From Uloborus plumipes (Eukaryota > Arthropoda > Arachnida > Araneae > Uloboridae): a stretch of 64,000 nucleotides of DNA. The stretch spans positions 46,630 to 110,629 of the forward strand of contig JAXGGA010002994.1 in assembly GCA_038373865.1 (NCBI GenBank), written 5' to 3'. The notes under the pieces are model-generated. The model had not been told where the DNA came from, did not search any database, and saw only the letters and a program-made list of their open reading frames with translations. How positions within the stretch are numbered: position 1 is the stretch's first letter; each line of letters begins with the position of its first letter. The position numbers and the translations under genes were made by a program. This document shows positions 1-10,873 of this stretch, piece after piece.

Positions 1-540
1 TATGATTTATAAAAATGTTTATTACAAACAGTTTTTCTTATTTGCTTCTTTGATGTTCAAAGAGTACCCACAGTTATAAAAACTGAAAAAAAAAAGGGGG
101 GAGAGAGCGAGGCTGGGCGTTAGATGGGGAAAAGTGAAAACAGGCCTGCTACACTCACCCACAGAGCCACATTGATTAGGTTCAAATATGTTGCACTGTG
201 TTCCTGGACTATTAAGAATTTTATTAAAATAAGGGTGATAGTGATACGAGAGATAAAGAATGTGGGGGGATTTCATTTATTTATTTTTCGTTGGATTCGT
301 TTATTAAAAGTATTGGTTTGTATTGAAGGTTTTTTTTTTTTTTTTTAATTTATTCCGCCTCCTTATCAGATCAAAGGAAATAATTTTCTTTTTTTTAAAT
401 AAGCAGAAATGCTGCCATGGTGCATTTTGCACACCCTTTTTTAAAATAGAAATCGTCAAAGGTGCTGGACCTAGTCGTGGTATTCCACTTTGGGCAGTAT
501 AGTGGTTGATTGTGAAAAAGTGCTGTTTCCAAATCTTCAC
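1..540. other. AT-rich sequence, no gene recognised
   Basis: Low-complexity AT-rich DNA with homopolymer A and T runs and a short purine-rich patch near 90-115. Short open frames on both strands show no recognisable motif. The pseudogene that follows probably belonged to a larger element, so part of this stretch may be its decayed upstream portion, but I cannot show that. Confidence 0.4.
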
Positions 541-1099
541 ATTGAATTAGGACTGATGAAGCAATTTATCGAGGGTTTGTTAAAAGATGGAGATTTTCAA
601 ATATGTTTGTTCGAAGTTTTCTGAAGATAAATTGAAAAAGGGAATATTCACAGGACCTGACATAAGTAAACTTTTATTTTACCTTTTTTTTTTGAAATAA
701 TAAATGAATGAAACTGAAAAAGAAGTCTTGAACTCATTCAAGGATGTGGTACAAAAGTTTTTGGGAAGTAGCAAAGACTATGACTCTGAAAACATCGTTA
801 AGAGGATATTGGCTTCCTTCAAAGTTCAGCACAGTAGCATGAGTTTAAAAATCCATTTTCTACATTCACATGTAGACTATTTTCCCAAAAACCTTGGTGG
901 CTTTAGTGAGGAACAGGATGAGAGGTTTCATAGAGACGTGAAAGACATAGAAATACGTTACCAAGGAAAGTGGGACGTAAATAGGATGTCATACTACTTT
1001 TGGATGCTCAAGCGGGAAACATCGAGATCCAACCTGCGAAAGCGCACCAATAGGAGTATCAATAAAAAGAAAAAATGGTTTTACCGTAAAAAGGAGTAA
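541..1099 (+). pseudogene. C-terminal part of an arthropod-expanded, transposon-associated protein (broken)
   Basis: The open part (704-1099, 131 codons) contains a block around SLKIHFLHSHVDYF, then EEQDERFH and RYQGKWDVN, followed by a lysine/arginine-rich tail that ends at a normal stop. I recognise this as the C-terminal region of a protein family present in many copies in arthropod genomes, usually uncharacterised and element-like. The family's upstream part is also visible before the first ATG of the open frame: LGLMKQFIEGLLKDGDF from about 541 in one frame, then CSKFSEDKLKKGIFTGPDIS in another frame, so at least one frameshift has occurred. The N-terminal majority of the protein is absent. 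There is no promoter, intron or partner gene nearby. I infer a dead element fragment; its biochemical role is unknown to me. Confidence 0.6.
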
Positions 1100-1389
1100 A
1101 CACTAAATGGGATCCACTTCTTAAAATGTGTAGCAATGAACAAAAAAATTGTAAAGCTTTTTTTTTTAACGAATACATGATTTTCTTTAACTTTTTTTTT
1201 CGACTTTGACAATTAAGTTCTCATGTATTGCAAAAAATCTGTACGTGATGGAAAAAAATAAAGCTCATATTCGGATTCAGCACACCGAAAAACATTAAAA
1301 TCATCCCATGCATCTGTTCGATTTTTTTTTTTTTGCAGACCTATGTAATTTGTGAGCTTTTAGCTAAAAAATCTTCGAAAGGAGGTAGC

Positions 1390-2490
1390 GAAAGGGGGTA
1401 CGTGCCTTTTAATCTCTTTACCGGTAGTGAATTATACCGGTAGTATACTAAGGATAGTGCTTCTCTGCCGGATTTAGGGTGGAAAGTCGAGGTCTGTGTA
1501 CCGGATGGCAACTTTCGACAATTGCAAATTCAAGAGCGCTGCTTAGAGCACGAATTCAAATAGGGTTCATGACCCCCTGGAAGAGCAAAAAGAGATCTTA
1601 AAATTTCGCTTTTAGAACGTAAAATTCAATTGAAGTTTTAAGACTTCAATATCCAAATATTTTTAGAAGAGGGTTCCTTTCTCCCTTCTCCAATGCCTTG
1701 ATCAAACTATGCCTTAAATGGTATTTTAGAGATTTAGAATTCGAAAATATTTCGGTAGTTGACCTTCCCTTACTTTTCTATCGCCTTTCGCTCTAAAATG
1801 CGTTCTTTGAAAAGAGAGCTCCCGAATTTCAGCGTCAGCGCCGAAAAATTTCCGGGAGAGTCTCTAAACCCCTATTATTTCTAACGTTTTCAGACGAAGC
1901 CTAAACGCTGGAGTACCCCCATAATTGATCATTCCGAGCGGAACTATTGAATTACTTTTAGGGACTGTTTTTTAAAGTTTTTTTTCTTTTCAATTTTTCT
2001 CTTAAGTGTGACTCTTATGTTTCGAAGAATCTTCGTGGAATTTGAGGATGGTAAGCCTTTGCTCTCAGGACTAATGGGTACACTTGCTTAAAATACATTT
2101 TAGAACCATCAGTTTCAAAAAAGAGAGCACCGTCCTCCCTTTATCCTTTTAGCCTTTAGCTGAAACTGCAATGTCGCCAAATTTCGGGTGCGGGGGGGGG
2201 GGAGGCAGCTCCCAAACTTTGCATCTTCTCTTAACGGGATTAAAGATAACCTAAATGAAAACGTTTTTAACCCCCGACGCAACAAGGAAAGGTGATGTGA
2301 AGTTTGACGTCTCTATGGCACTCTAGCGTCTAAACGAAAAGACCGATTTTGAATGGTTTTTTTTTTTTGAAAGGAGATTTGATAGAGAGTGTTTTTTGCA
2401 AGGTTTGCGTCTTTGGATGACATTCATTAACGAAGATAATTAAAAACCTTTAAAACGTTTTTTGCGATTTTGGAAGTGAAAATATACTTG
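1390..2490. repeat. Degenerate repeat array, first block
   Basis: The region consists of diverged, similar paragraphs of roughly 150-170 bp. Each has a C-rich phrase such as CTCCC or ACCCCC, a phrase like TCTCTAAC or TCTTAACG, then a phrase like AAGATAACCTAAA or GAAGCCTAAAC, and an A-rich stretch with TTCAAAATTTTC variants. A poly-G run lies at 2192-2202. No ORF of significance crosses it. The same style resumes after the MITEs at 3536-3766 and 4008-5240, so this was probably one array later split by insertions. The unit length is estimated by eye. Confidence 0.5.
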
Positions 2491-2499
2491 AAAATTTAA

Positions 2500-2999
2500 C
2501 CCTTCACTGCACGGTGTGCCAGATCTGGCACAAACCAAATAAACCCTCATATATTCCTATGATTTTTAAATGCAGTTAAACTGAGCTTTGTGCCCCTTCT
2601 GAAACATTGCTATAACAGTTTAGTGTGATTTTTATGCACTAGTTAGTTGTACTAGGGTAGGTATTACAGTTCTTGCTTTTGAAAGAAAGAGTGTCTGTAT
2701 TTCCGTTAGAAGTGTGCTTAGTCATTATTTCCTTTGTTCTAAAAATGTTTAAATACACTTAGTGAAAAATTTGTTTATACCACTTATGGCACAAAACACA
2801 TTGTAGATTATTACACTTATCAGTATACAAAGCATATGCTATGTGCTTTGTGCCATATATAGAACACACAATTAAAACATCATTTTTGGTGCACATTTTT
2901 AAGATTAATTTTTTTCTTCATTTTTCCTGAACTCAGGGTTATTTAAAAGGTAACAAATGATTTTTTTCATGAAAATATAAAAAATCGTGCAGTGAAGGG
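2500..2999. mobile_element. TTAA-target MITE, piggyBac-like termini
   Basis: An exactly 500-bp non-coding unit bounded by TTAA on both sides (2496-2499 and 3000-3003). It has 14-bp terminal inverted repeats CCCTTCACTGCACG and CGTGCAGTGAAGGG. TTAA duplications and CCCT-type ends are typical of piggyBac elements; Kolobok also uses TTAA. The interior contains several TGTGCCA/TGGCACA words, including a GTGCCAGATCTGGCAC palindrome close to the left end. It has no transposase and is therefore non-autonomous. It interrupts the degenerate repeat array. Confidence 0.8.
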
Positions 3000-3003
3000 T
3001 TAA

Positions 3004-3370
3004 AACAAAAAAGAGAATTTTTTCTGCCTCTATTAGAATGTGTTTGGAACTTCCATATAGAACTCAAATTATAACGTTTTTTAGCAAATGCGGCTAACCT
3101 CATATTCACGAGATTGCAAACTGATGTTATTGGTGGCCGACAGTGATTCAAAACTTCTAACTGATTTTAGTATAAGGATTTTCAATATCCTTTGCAACTA
3201 GCAAATTTTACTAGAAAGGATCATCTTTCTTTTTTCCGTGTTTACCATGTCTTCTCAAAAACAATTAAATATATTTAATTATAAATTGCTTTTTGACCAG
3301 TGAGGTTCGTTTTAGTATGAGGTCGGCAATCCGGGTCGGGTCTTTTTTAAACTTTCTAATTTAATTTTAG
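3004..3370. other. Unassigned spacer between MITEs
   Basis: AT-rich sequence between the 500-bp MITE and the next small MITE. I see no inverted ends, ORF of interest or clear repeat unit. Confidence 0.3.
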
Positions 3371-3372
3371 TA

Positions 3373-3533
3373 CTGTCGGCCCCGCTTAAACGAATACTGT
3401 TGGTTCCAAGAAATATTATTCGATTAAGTGAGGTATTTATTTAAACGGGGATCTTTAACATTACGTTCCGGGATGTTTATTCGTATGATCGGGGTATTCG
3501 TTTATCCATTACCCGATTAAGCGGGAATGACAG
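3373..3533. mobile_element. 161-bp TA-flanked MITE
   Basis: The unit starts CTGTCGGCCCCGCTTAA and ends TTAAGCGGGAATGACAG, an imperfect terminal inverted repeat, with TA on each side (3371-3372 and 3534-3535). It carries further GTTTAAACGGGG-type words inside. It is non-coding. A partial copy of the same left end, in reverse orientation, is present at 39579-39640, which confirms that this is a repeated family. The TA target fits Tc1/mariner-type mobilisation. Confidence 0.7.
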
Positions 3534-3770
3534 TACTTGTTAAAATATTAATTTCGAAACATTTCTGGAGGAGAGTCCTTGATAACGTTACTACCAAAGA
3601 TGGTCTAAAATTAAACGATTTAGATTTCAATTTTGAAAAATTTCAGAGTGAGGTCCCTAACCACCTCTTGTCTCTTAACGTCGCTAAAGAGAATCCGAAA
3701 TTGCGTTTCTATATTTCGAAAATCTTTCAGTGGAGGATCTCTGAAATTTTCCTTCCTGAAGATTACTTAA

Positions 3771-4003
3771 CACTTTACCGACCGGGCGTCGATTAATCGA
3801 CGTTTTGTTCCCAGCGCTTACCGACCGGGCGTCGATTATTCGACGTTTGCTCTCCGGCGCTTACCGACCGGGCGTCGATTAATCGACTTTGAACCGATCT
3901 GTGGATTTTATAGTTTAACAATAAAATGGAAATTGGACGATCTGCAGCTGAGCGGGCGGTGAAAGGGCATAGGATGTTCGAATCGCTACCGGTCGGTAAA
4001 GTG
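3771..4003. mobile_element. 233-bp TTAA-target MITE with subterminal palindromic repeats
   Basis: Flanked by TTAA at 3767-3770 and 4004-4007. The ends are perfect inverted repeats CACTTTACCGACCGG / CCGGTCGGTAAAGTG. The left part holds three near-identical copies, about 41-45 bp apart (starting near 3774, 3819 and 3860), of TTACCGACCGGGCG followed by the palindrome CGTCGATTAATCGACG or a one-base variant. The right end carries only the terminal copy. It is non-coding. The TTAA target suggests piggyBac-type or Kolobok-type mobilisation. Confidence 0.8.
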
Positions 4004-4007
4004 TTAA

Positions 4008-5240
4008 AATGGACTTCAGTAAAAAAAATTCAGAACAGAACCTCCTCTCATTCTCCTTTACTCTATCTTAACCAAACATATCCTGAGTTGTGCTTCAGTG
4101 TCAAACTATTGCATCCCTCGAGTCTTCATAATTCTCTTAACGTAAACAAAGATAGCCTAAAAAATGCTCATTCAGAGCATTAGTTTCAGTAAGTTTCCCA
4201 GAGGATTCTCGAACCTCCAACGTCATCAAAAATAACCTAAAATTAACTTCAATTTTGAAAAATGTTTAGGTGGAACCGAAATCTCCCTTATTCCCTATCT
4301 CTACCAAAAATCACACTATTTTACTTCAATTTAAAAAAATTCTTCAATCCTTACAATAACTACAAAAAAAAAGTTGGGGGGGGGGGGGATAAGCGTGGTT
4401 ATATGGGCCTCCTCCAAAATGAAAACCTATATACGCCACTCGCTTTGAGGATTCTCTCTGGAGTTGTTTCGACATTAAAATCTGAAAAACGCTATTAGAA
4501 AACGTATTAAAAAATGTTAAAACGTCTTTCTTTCCGAAAATTTTTGAAATTCACGTAATACAAATGTGACTTCAGACTTTATCTGGTAATTATTGGAGAA
4601 AATGAGGATTAGGATTCCCTCCCGAAGTTTTCATTGAAACTGAAATCAAGTTTTGGCTATTTTCGAGCCAAGATATCTTTGGGAACGGGAATTTCAAAAC
4701 AGGACATTTTATGAAAAAAATGATAGCGTTGTTTAAAAGGGTGGGTGTTTTGGAACCTTTAAAGGAAACCATTCGAAGTTGAAGTTTTAATTAGATATTT
4801 TACAATCTTCGGGAGGCGCTCCAAAATTTTTTGAAATTGAAATCTTAAAGACGCACTGTTTAGCTATCTTTTGCGTAGAGCAAGAGTGAATGCGGGACCT
4901 TTTCCTCAGCAATTTTCAAAACTGAAACTATAAAAACGCATTTTAGGCAGCATTTGATGTCTTTAGGGGAAAAATGAGGGTTTGGGTGCTGCCCCCAGAA
5001 TATTTTTAGTTTGAAGTCTTTGTGCGAAAGTGTAAGAATAAAAACTTATTTTCAGTTTCTAATTGGTCTCGTCCAGTAGGTCATGACCCCCTTTCGGAGC
5101 GGCCCCAGGCCCAACTTTTGAGCTTGCCACCCTCGCAAGTGATTTACATAGGGATGTGGATTCCTGACCCCCTCTCCGGCACTGCTGAAAATCAAACATC
5201 TGGGTGCTGGAAAAAATCCCAACGCATGCCCTAAAAAACT
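4008..5240. repeat. Degenerate repeat array, second block
   Basis: Continuation of the diverged repeat paragraphs seen at 1390-2490, with phrases such as CTCTTAACGTAAACAAAGATAG, CTCCAACGTCATCAAAAATAAC and ACCCC or CTCCC patches, and a poly-G run near 4375-4388. The last portion (5060-5230) is more GC-rich. The open frames here lack motifs and are best explained as chance. Confidence 0.45.
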
Positions 5241-5577
5241 CGCCAAACTGTAGTAAAGTATAAAAAATGATTTTCAAATCTATATATAAAGACTTAAATC
5301 TAACACTATAGAATGACCCGACACCATTTTTCTTGAAGGCGGCTTTCGTGCTTCGTCAATTTCTTTTTGGGGCCTGGGGCTTCGATGAGGACGTTCCGAA
5401 TCTGTTTTAGAATTTCACAAAAGAGAAATCTCTCAAAAAAATATTCAACATTTAAATCGAAATCAGCTTGATTCGAACTTAAAATAAAATTAATGCATGA
5501 TTTTCTTGTTAACAACTGTCAAAAATTTCTGTTAATCTAATTATAGTTTTATATGTGGAGATTCATTCTTAAACGTG
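5241..5577. other. Unassigned AT-rich spacer
   Basis: No recognisable gene, inverted ends or tandem unit between the repeat array and the hairpin that follows. Confidence 0.3.
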
Positions 5578-5693
5578 CAGTAAAATTTAAATAAAAAATT
5601 TGACAGAAGAAATAGGCGGTATAGTGAAAGCTATTAATAGTAAGCTGTATACCGCCTATTTCTTCTCTCAAATTTTTAATTTAAATTTTATTG
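5578..5693. repeat. 116-bp near-perfect hairpin
   Basis: Two arms of about 50 bp face each other around a short ATTAATAG loop. The left arm contains GAAGAAATAGGCGGTATA and the right arm contains TATACCGCCTATTTCTTC; both continue outward into complementary AT-rich sequence (TAAAATTTAAAT and ATTTAAATTTTA). There is no ORF. It could be a minimal palindromic MITE or the source of a hairpin RNA; no target duplication was identified. Confidence 0.7.
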
Positions 5694-6142
5694 GCTACTT
5701 TAGAATTAATCAACATACAAAGATCTAATTAGATCTGCTAAAATTTCGACTTTTATCATCAAGAAATTACGTAGGGTGAGTTCTGGTAAGTGCGTCCACT
5801 GGGAATTATATGAACACTGTCCTGAAATGGCTTCTGCAAACACATCGACTATATTAGATAACCGTCTAATGATAATTTCAATACGTAGAATTCAGGCCTG
5901 GATTCAATAGACGAAACACAATCAGAGACAACTTAAATGTCGTCAAAAAAACTCTAAAGTAAAGATTGAGAAAGTTTTGTTTCAGTTTGTCTTGTAGTCA
6001 TACCAAGCAATTGAAGTCAAGAAATGCAAGTTGTTTCTCTTGAGTAATAGCTACTAATAACATACATGGGGTATTTTGATCAAATACTCTAACTGAAATT
6101 TGTTTATATGACGGTACGCACTTTCCCTTTCTTTAAAGTAAG

Positions 6143-6265
6143 GTGGGGGTAAGTGCGTACCATTATGATGGGGCAAGTGCGTACCACTACCATGAGGCAT
6201 ATGCGTACTATTATACGGAGCAAGTGCATACCATTATGACGAGGCAAGTGTGTACCATTACGTGG
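6143..6265. repeat. Subterminal tandem repeats with AAGTGCGTACC core
   Basis: Four to five degenerate units of about 30 bp, each containing (A/C)AAGTGCGTACCATTA or a close variant, with linkers such as TGATGGGG and GACGAGG. The core matches the element's terminal repeat, so these are most simply extra copies of a transposase-binding site. Confidence 0.65.
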
Positions 6266-6568
6266 AAAATCCGATTCCTGTAACTCACCTTTAATTTTGC
6301 TTATAACTTTTATAAGCCGATTATAAATCCGACGTCATTTCCATCAAGTATTTATATTTACATTGAATGCGGCATAAGATTCAATTTTATTCATTACCTC
6401 CAGTGGCGTATTTACGTATGGGCTTAATGGGCTATAGCCCAGGGCGGCACGTTTGGGGGGCGGCACTTTTTCCATGCAAAGTGAAGACTTTTTTTTTTAA
6501 TATATATAGACAGCAGGGCCAGTAGGGCGGATCGGCCACGAGAATTACATCAATTAATCGAATTAAAT

Positions 6569-7755
6569 ACTGTTCTTTAACGAGCAAGAATCTGAGAGAG
6601 TGTCACACCTGTGATTCATGACGTCTCAGATATTTTCAAAAAAATATCAAATGTTTATTATTTTATTGAAAAACAAAATTCAGAATGCTTTGTTCTAAAG
6701 TTGAGTTGTTTAGTTTTTGTGGATCCCTAAAGGTGAAGGTGCGGCATCCAAAATTAAGCGGATTTTCAAGACATGGAAGTTGCTGTGAATCAAAACTCTT
6801 ACCAGGAACTGCTGAACTCCAATTTTCTTTTTGTATACGGAATATAGAAGGTTCAAACTTTACAAAATGAATGTTAAATTTGTGGTAAGTTGTTGCCGTA
6901 AGATCAGTGAAAGGCCTCAAAATGAGGCATTTTTGACGTTTTTTAGCATTTTTGAGGTCTAAAAACAGCCATGCCCCCCTGCTTGGGGGTACGGCAATGA
7001 CCGTCATCCCTGCTTGGGGTCTGGAGAGGCATCGTGCTTCCAAAGTGGCATGGAACCCAAAGACACCGTCACAACTCAATTCCAATCATTGGCGGCAACA
7101 TTCCACGAGGAGGCTATTATGTAGCTTGTTCACAGATATAACAAATGTTTCAATCGTCAAGGTGATTATGCAGAGAATTGTACAGCATTGTACCTTATTT
7201 TTGATAATTTTTTTTTATTTGAATCCGTTTATTTTTTATAATCTAACGGGGGTTGAAAAAAAACAACCCTCGTACATTATTTTAAATTGCTTACACTGGT
7301 CTTTCAAACGACACTACTTTTGCAGTGGCAACTAAAATGTACAAGCTGTTTTTGGACCTCAAAAATGCTGAAAAACGTCAAAAATGCCTTGTTTTGAGGG
7401 CCTTCACTGACTTTACGGCAACAACTTACCTCAAAGTTAACATTCATTTTGTAAAATTTAAACCTTCTGTATTCCATATACAAAAAGAAAATCGGAGTTA
7501 AACAGTTCCTGGTAAGAGTTTTGGTTCACGGCAACTTCCATGTCTTGAAAATCCGCTTAATTTTTGATGCCGCACCTTCATCTTTAGGGATTCATAAAAA
7601 CTAAACAACTCAACTTTAGAGCAAAACATTCTGGATTTGGTCTTTCAATAAGATAATAAACATTTGGTAATTTTTGGGAGAAAATCTGAGACGTCATGAA
7701 TCACCTCATAATGCTAGGCGTGACAGTTTCTCAGATTCTTGCTCTTAAGAACACT
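6569..7755. repeat. Long inverted repeat, about 400-bp arms
   Basis: The left arm 6569-6968 and right arm 7345-7755 are reverse complements with scattered mismatches and small indels. Landmarks are GAGCAAGAATCTGAG against CTCAGATTCTTGCTC at the outside and TTTTTGAGGTC against GACCTCAAAAA at the inside. The spacer of about 376 bp is unrelated. The ORFs called on either strand here (for example 6663-7085 and 6952-7335) cross arm and spacer and have no motif. The structure is wholly inside the hAT-like element. Confidence 0.8.
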
Positions 7756-7879
7756 GGAATGCTGGTGGAATTTTTCATACAAAAGTACTGAACCGCAGAG
7801 GGAAAAAAAGGAAAGAAGATAAGACAGCAATAAGACTAGAAAGATGAGAAAAAAAGACTGCGAGACAGAAAAAAATGTT

Positions 7880-8040
7880 CGTTAAAACCGGGTCTTGCTC
7901 GTTAAAACGAATTCTGTTCCATTGATCCAACACTTAATCAGTGTTGGCAACAATTGATCAGACTTAACATTGATCCAACAAAGTATTCTCGTTTCCCTCG
8001 TTAAAACCGAGTTCTCGTTATATACGAGTTCGACTGTATT
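7880..8040. repeat. Terminal fragment of a TE with CGTTAAAAC repeats
   Basis: Contains repeated CTCGTTAAAACCG / CGTTAAAACGAATTC words and ends ACGAGTTCGACTGTA. That end resembles TACAGTCGAACTCG-type Tc1/mariner termini. No complete pair of ends was found, so this is probably an internally deleted or truncated MITE. Confidence 0.4.
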
Positions 8041-8212
8041 CATTACACATTTTTAAAAAATATTTATCGTTTATTTATCTGTTGATTTTATTTTATTTTT
8101 TCTAAAATGCTTAAATGAAGCCATGATCCACTTCAATAAAATTTTGTACACCAGTAAGTAAATAAAGTTTTTATTTTTTATTTTTATAACTCTGGAATTC
8201 AACACCTCAAGG

Positions 8213-8651
8213 CAGGGCCGCCGCTACCATGGGGCCCGGCACCCGTTTTATTGCCGGGCCCCCATGCACCCCTCCCCCCCCAAATTGCATATTTTTATGC
8301 TGTCGTTTCAGCACATTTGCAATTGTAAAAAAAAAGCGAAAAAAAAATTTTTTTTTTTTCGGAAATCCTTTTTTTTAGTTACGAAAGTGTGCACCTGATT
8401 TTATTTTCACGTTATTTGTATCGCCAGATGATTTTAAAAAGTGATGCAATTTCCTTTGCGCAAGCGTGTTTCATTCATTAGTGTTTGTACTAGCAATTGT
8501 TTCATATTGAGAATCGGCAATGGAAAGCGATATTTTTTTGATGAAATTATTGACACTAAAACTGGAAAAACATGTTCATGACCTTACGGGCCCCCCCAAA
8601 GCTCCGGGCCCGGTACTAGAGGTCCAGTATCCCCCCCAAACGTCGGCCCTG
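8213..8651. mobile_element. 439-bp hAT MITE with exact 8-bp TSD
   Basis: Ends are CAGGGCCGCCG at the left and CGTCGGCCCTG at the right. CCTCAAGG is duplicated exactly at 8205-8212 and 8652-8659. It is rich in GGGCCC-type words near both ends and has no coding content. It sits inside the 6401-8712 hAT-like element and is therefore a younger insertion. Confidence 0.85.
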
Positions 8652-9729
8652 CCTCAAGGGGGGGGGGCAGTTTCAAAAGCCCAGGGCGGCCTCACGTCCA
8701 AATACGCCTCTGATTACCTCTGAAATATATAGGCTTTTAGATATCAGTTAGTAAATTTTTCGTTGAAAATAGCGATCATAAGCTATACTTAATTTAAACC
8801 AGAATGACAAATGAAGCAGTGGAATTAATTGAAACACTAAATAAGGAACCAACTGATTCAACAGACGAAGGTGGAGTAATGAATAAATTATATTTAAGAA
8901 AATTAAGAACACCTTGTGAAAAACTATTTCAATGTACAAGAAAAAGAAAGTACAAGTATCATATCATGATCAATTCTTTTCTTTTTTTTTTTGCTCTTTA
9001 TTTTGTGTTTTTTTTCTTATTGCTACTGATTCTAATAAGAATTTTTTTTAATCCGTATTTATTCAAAAAAGAAAAAAAACGAATTGTTCACTCAGGTCAC
9101 CTAACGATTTATCAACAACGCTATTGGACCCACATGTCTCATCTCATATTTAAGAAGGGCTGGGTAAGTGCGAACCCTGGCTTAAACATAGACTGATTAA
9201 TGTATTAAACTAAAATAAACTATGTAGACTATAAGTGATTATTTCTAAATAAAAACAACTTACATTTGCTCACTTGGTCTTATTAAAAGAACAAAGAAAG
9301 AATCACAGACACAACTCTCTCAATCTTCAAATCACAGTTGTTCGCAAGACACGTGGGATATCACTGATTGCGTTTCATCCATGCAAGCAAGTGCTGATCT
9401 CTAGTATTAGGAATTATCCTAAGGCAATTTTCTAACATATTTAATTTATGCCAGAAGTTTTTTCCGGCTCATATTCACATAATTTAAGGTGGACGCACTT
9501 ACCCCGCTAGGTAGGGAAAGTGCGTACCATAGAATAGGTGTCATAAACCAGGTCACAAAACCTATGCTTATGGTTTATTTGACATATTATATGCTTGAAA
9601 ATCTTAGTAAAGGATCTGGAAAGAAAACTAAAAAAAAAATTGTGAGTGTACAAGATTTTTCAACAGAGCAGCATCCTTGAGAACATGAACTTTGAAAAAA
9701 AGGGTACGCACTTACCAGAACTCACCCTA

Positions 9730-10628
9730 TTTATTTTCTTTCATAGTTTTTAGTGCGAAGTGATAGAAAGAGTCTTTACATTTAGAAATCAGTTTCAAAA
9801 TCTTTTTTCAAAATTTTCAAGTTTTAAAATTTATTTCAGGTAAACTTTTGAAACATTTGTTATACATTCAATTGTTAAACCTCTCTTGTTGTAAAAGAAA
9901 TCGTCATTTCATTTCCATTTTGATATAACATTTAATTAAACTCTCACATTCCAAGCAACACAACAATGAACTCCAACAATTGAAAAAATACACGAGTACA
10001 ACCTCTAACCTTACGAACAAGCACACAATTTACGAAAAAAAACACCTTCCAGCTACTGCACACTCCCCTTCCCTCCACCGTCTCTCGTCCTGTTCCCACA
10101 TGTCCTTTCCAAAAGTCCATTCCAAACGTCTTTCCAGCTGAGTGGCCGGATGTTTTCTGATTCTTAAGACGTAAAAACAATTATCTTACGCTTTTCTAAT
10201 GATTTAATGCCAAAAATCCACAAAAATATGCGTGCCTTCAAAGTAATGTGTTAAACACAGTTAACAAAACTTTAGCTATATAATTACTATTGCTTCATTT
10301 TTTTCAGTTTCTGGCAACAATTAGAAAACGGTGTAGTAGAATTTTACCGGGCTGAAATTAACCCGGGAATTGGAAGCAAAGTATGAAAATTATGACAGAA
10401 AAAGCGAGCGCAGAAAAAGTCTTTACATAACAAAAAGAAAAAAAAAGCAGGGAGTGAACTAAGCAATTACTAAACTGATACAAATTAAGAATACTGTGTA
10501 CTGAATATCAGAGGGCAAGCTATATTATGAATATTTTTCTCTTAAAAACTAAAAGGGTTGAATAAAAATTTTTCTCCAAGGTAAAAAATGTAGGGGACAA
10601 GTGCCCCTACCAAATTACGCCCATAATA

Positions 10629-10630
<2 letters not shown>
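9730..10630. other. Unassigned AT-rich spacer
   Basis: No ORF with a motif and no clear inverted ends. A small GTAGGGG...CCCCTAC hairpin occurs at about 10591-10611, just before the TA microsatellite. Confidence 0.3.
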
Positions 10631-10671
<41 letters not shown>

Positions 10672-10783
10672 TATATGTGTACACTAGGGTGTATCACGAA
10701 AAAAAATGTTTTTGTAAATTAAAACTTTCAAGTAAATAAAAAGTTGTCACTATATTCACACACACACACACGCACACACGCGC

Positions 10784-10870
<87 letters not shown>
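10631..10870. repeat. TA and CA microsatellites
   Basis: A (TA)n tract at about 10631-10661 passes into CACACATATATGTG, then about 85 bp of non-repetitive sequence with CACTAGGGTGTATCACG, then a long, slightly impure (CA)n tract at about 10758-10870. Confidence 0.95.

Positions 10871-10873
<3 letters not shown>

Larger units (their letters stand above)
6401..8712. mobile_element. hAT-like non-autonomous element with exact 8-bp TSD
   Basis: Starts CAGTGGCGTATTTACG and ends AATACGCCTCTG. The 8-bp sequence ATTACCTC is duplicated exactly on both sides (6393-6400 and 8713-8720). CAGTGGCGT-type ends and 8-bp duplications are characteristic of hAT elements. A subterminal GCCCAGGGCGGC motif near the left end (6439-6452) recurs near the right end at 8680-8692. 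No transposase is present. The body contains a 0.4-kb-arm inverted repeat and a second hAT MITE. Confidence 0.85.
5774..9727. mobile_element. TA-flanked DNA transposon with GGGTGAGTTCTGGTAAGTGC ends, hosting nested insertions
   Basis: The outer ends are perfect inverted repeats: GGGTGAGTTCTGGTAAGTGC plus GT at the left and the complement ending ACTCACCC at the right, each next to TA (5772-5773 and 9728-9729). The sequence between is broken by the hAT-like element at 6401-8712. Host-element sequence contains repeated AAGTGCGTACC words near both ends (6110-6265, 9480-9530, 9700-9727). The 8804-9196 open frame (130 codons) lies inside but shows only a low-complexity Phe/Leu stretch and no transposase motif. 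The TA target fits the Tc1/mariner/pogo group; no transposase remains. Confidence 0.7.

Noticed and set aside
6143..6265. Regularly spaced repeats, CRISPR-like at first glance
   Set aside because: Units are degenerate, there are no conserved-length unique spacers, and the core matches the TIR of the eukaryotic transposon that contains them. The same reasoning applies to the three units at 3774-3890.
6663..7085. 140-codon minus-strand frame and 127-codon plus-strand frame at 6952-7335
   Set aside because: Both cross a palindrome arm and its spacer. The equivalent sequence in the other arm is not open, so there is no sign of coding constraint.
8804..9196. 130-codon frame starting TNEAVELIETLNKE
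   Set aside because: It ends in a poly-T-encoded Phe/Leu stretch and shows no transposase or host domain. It could be a decayed piece of the surrounding element but cannot be supported as a gene.
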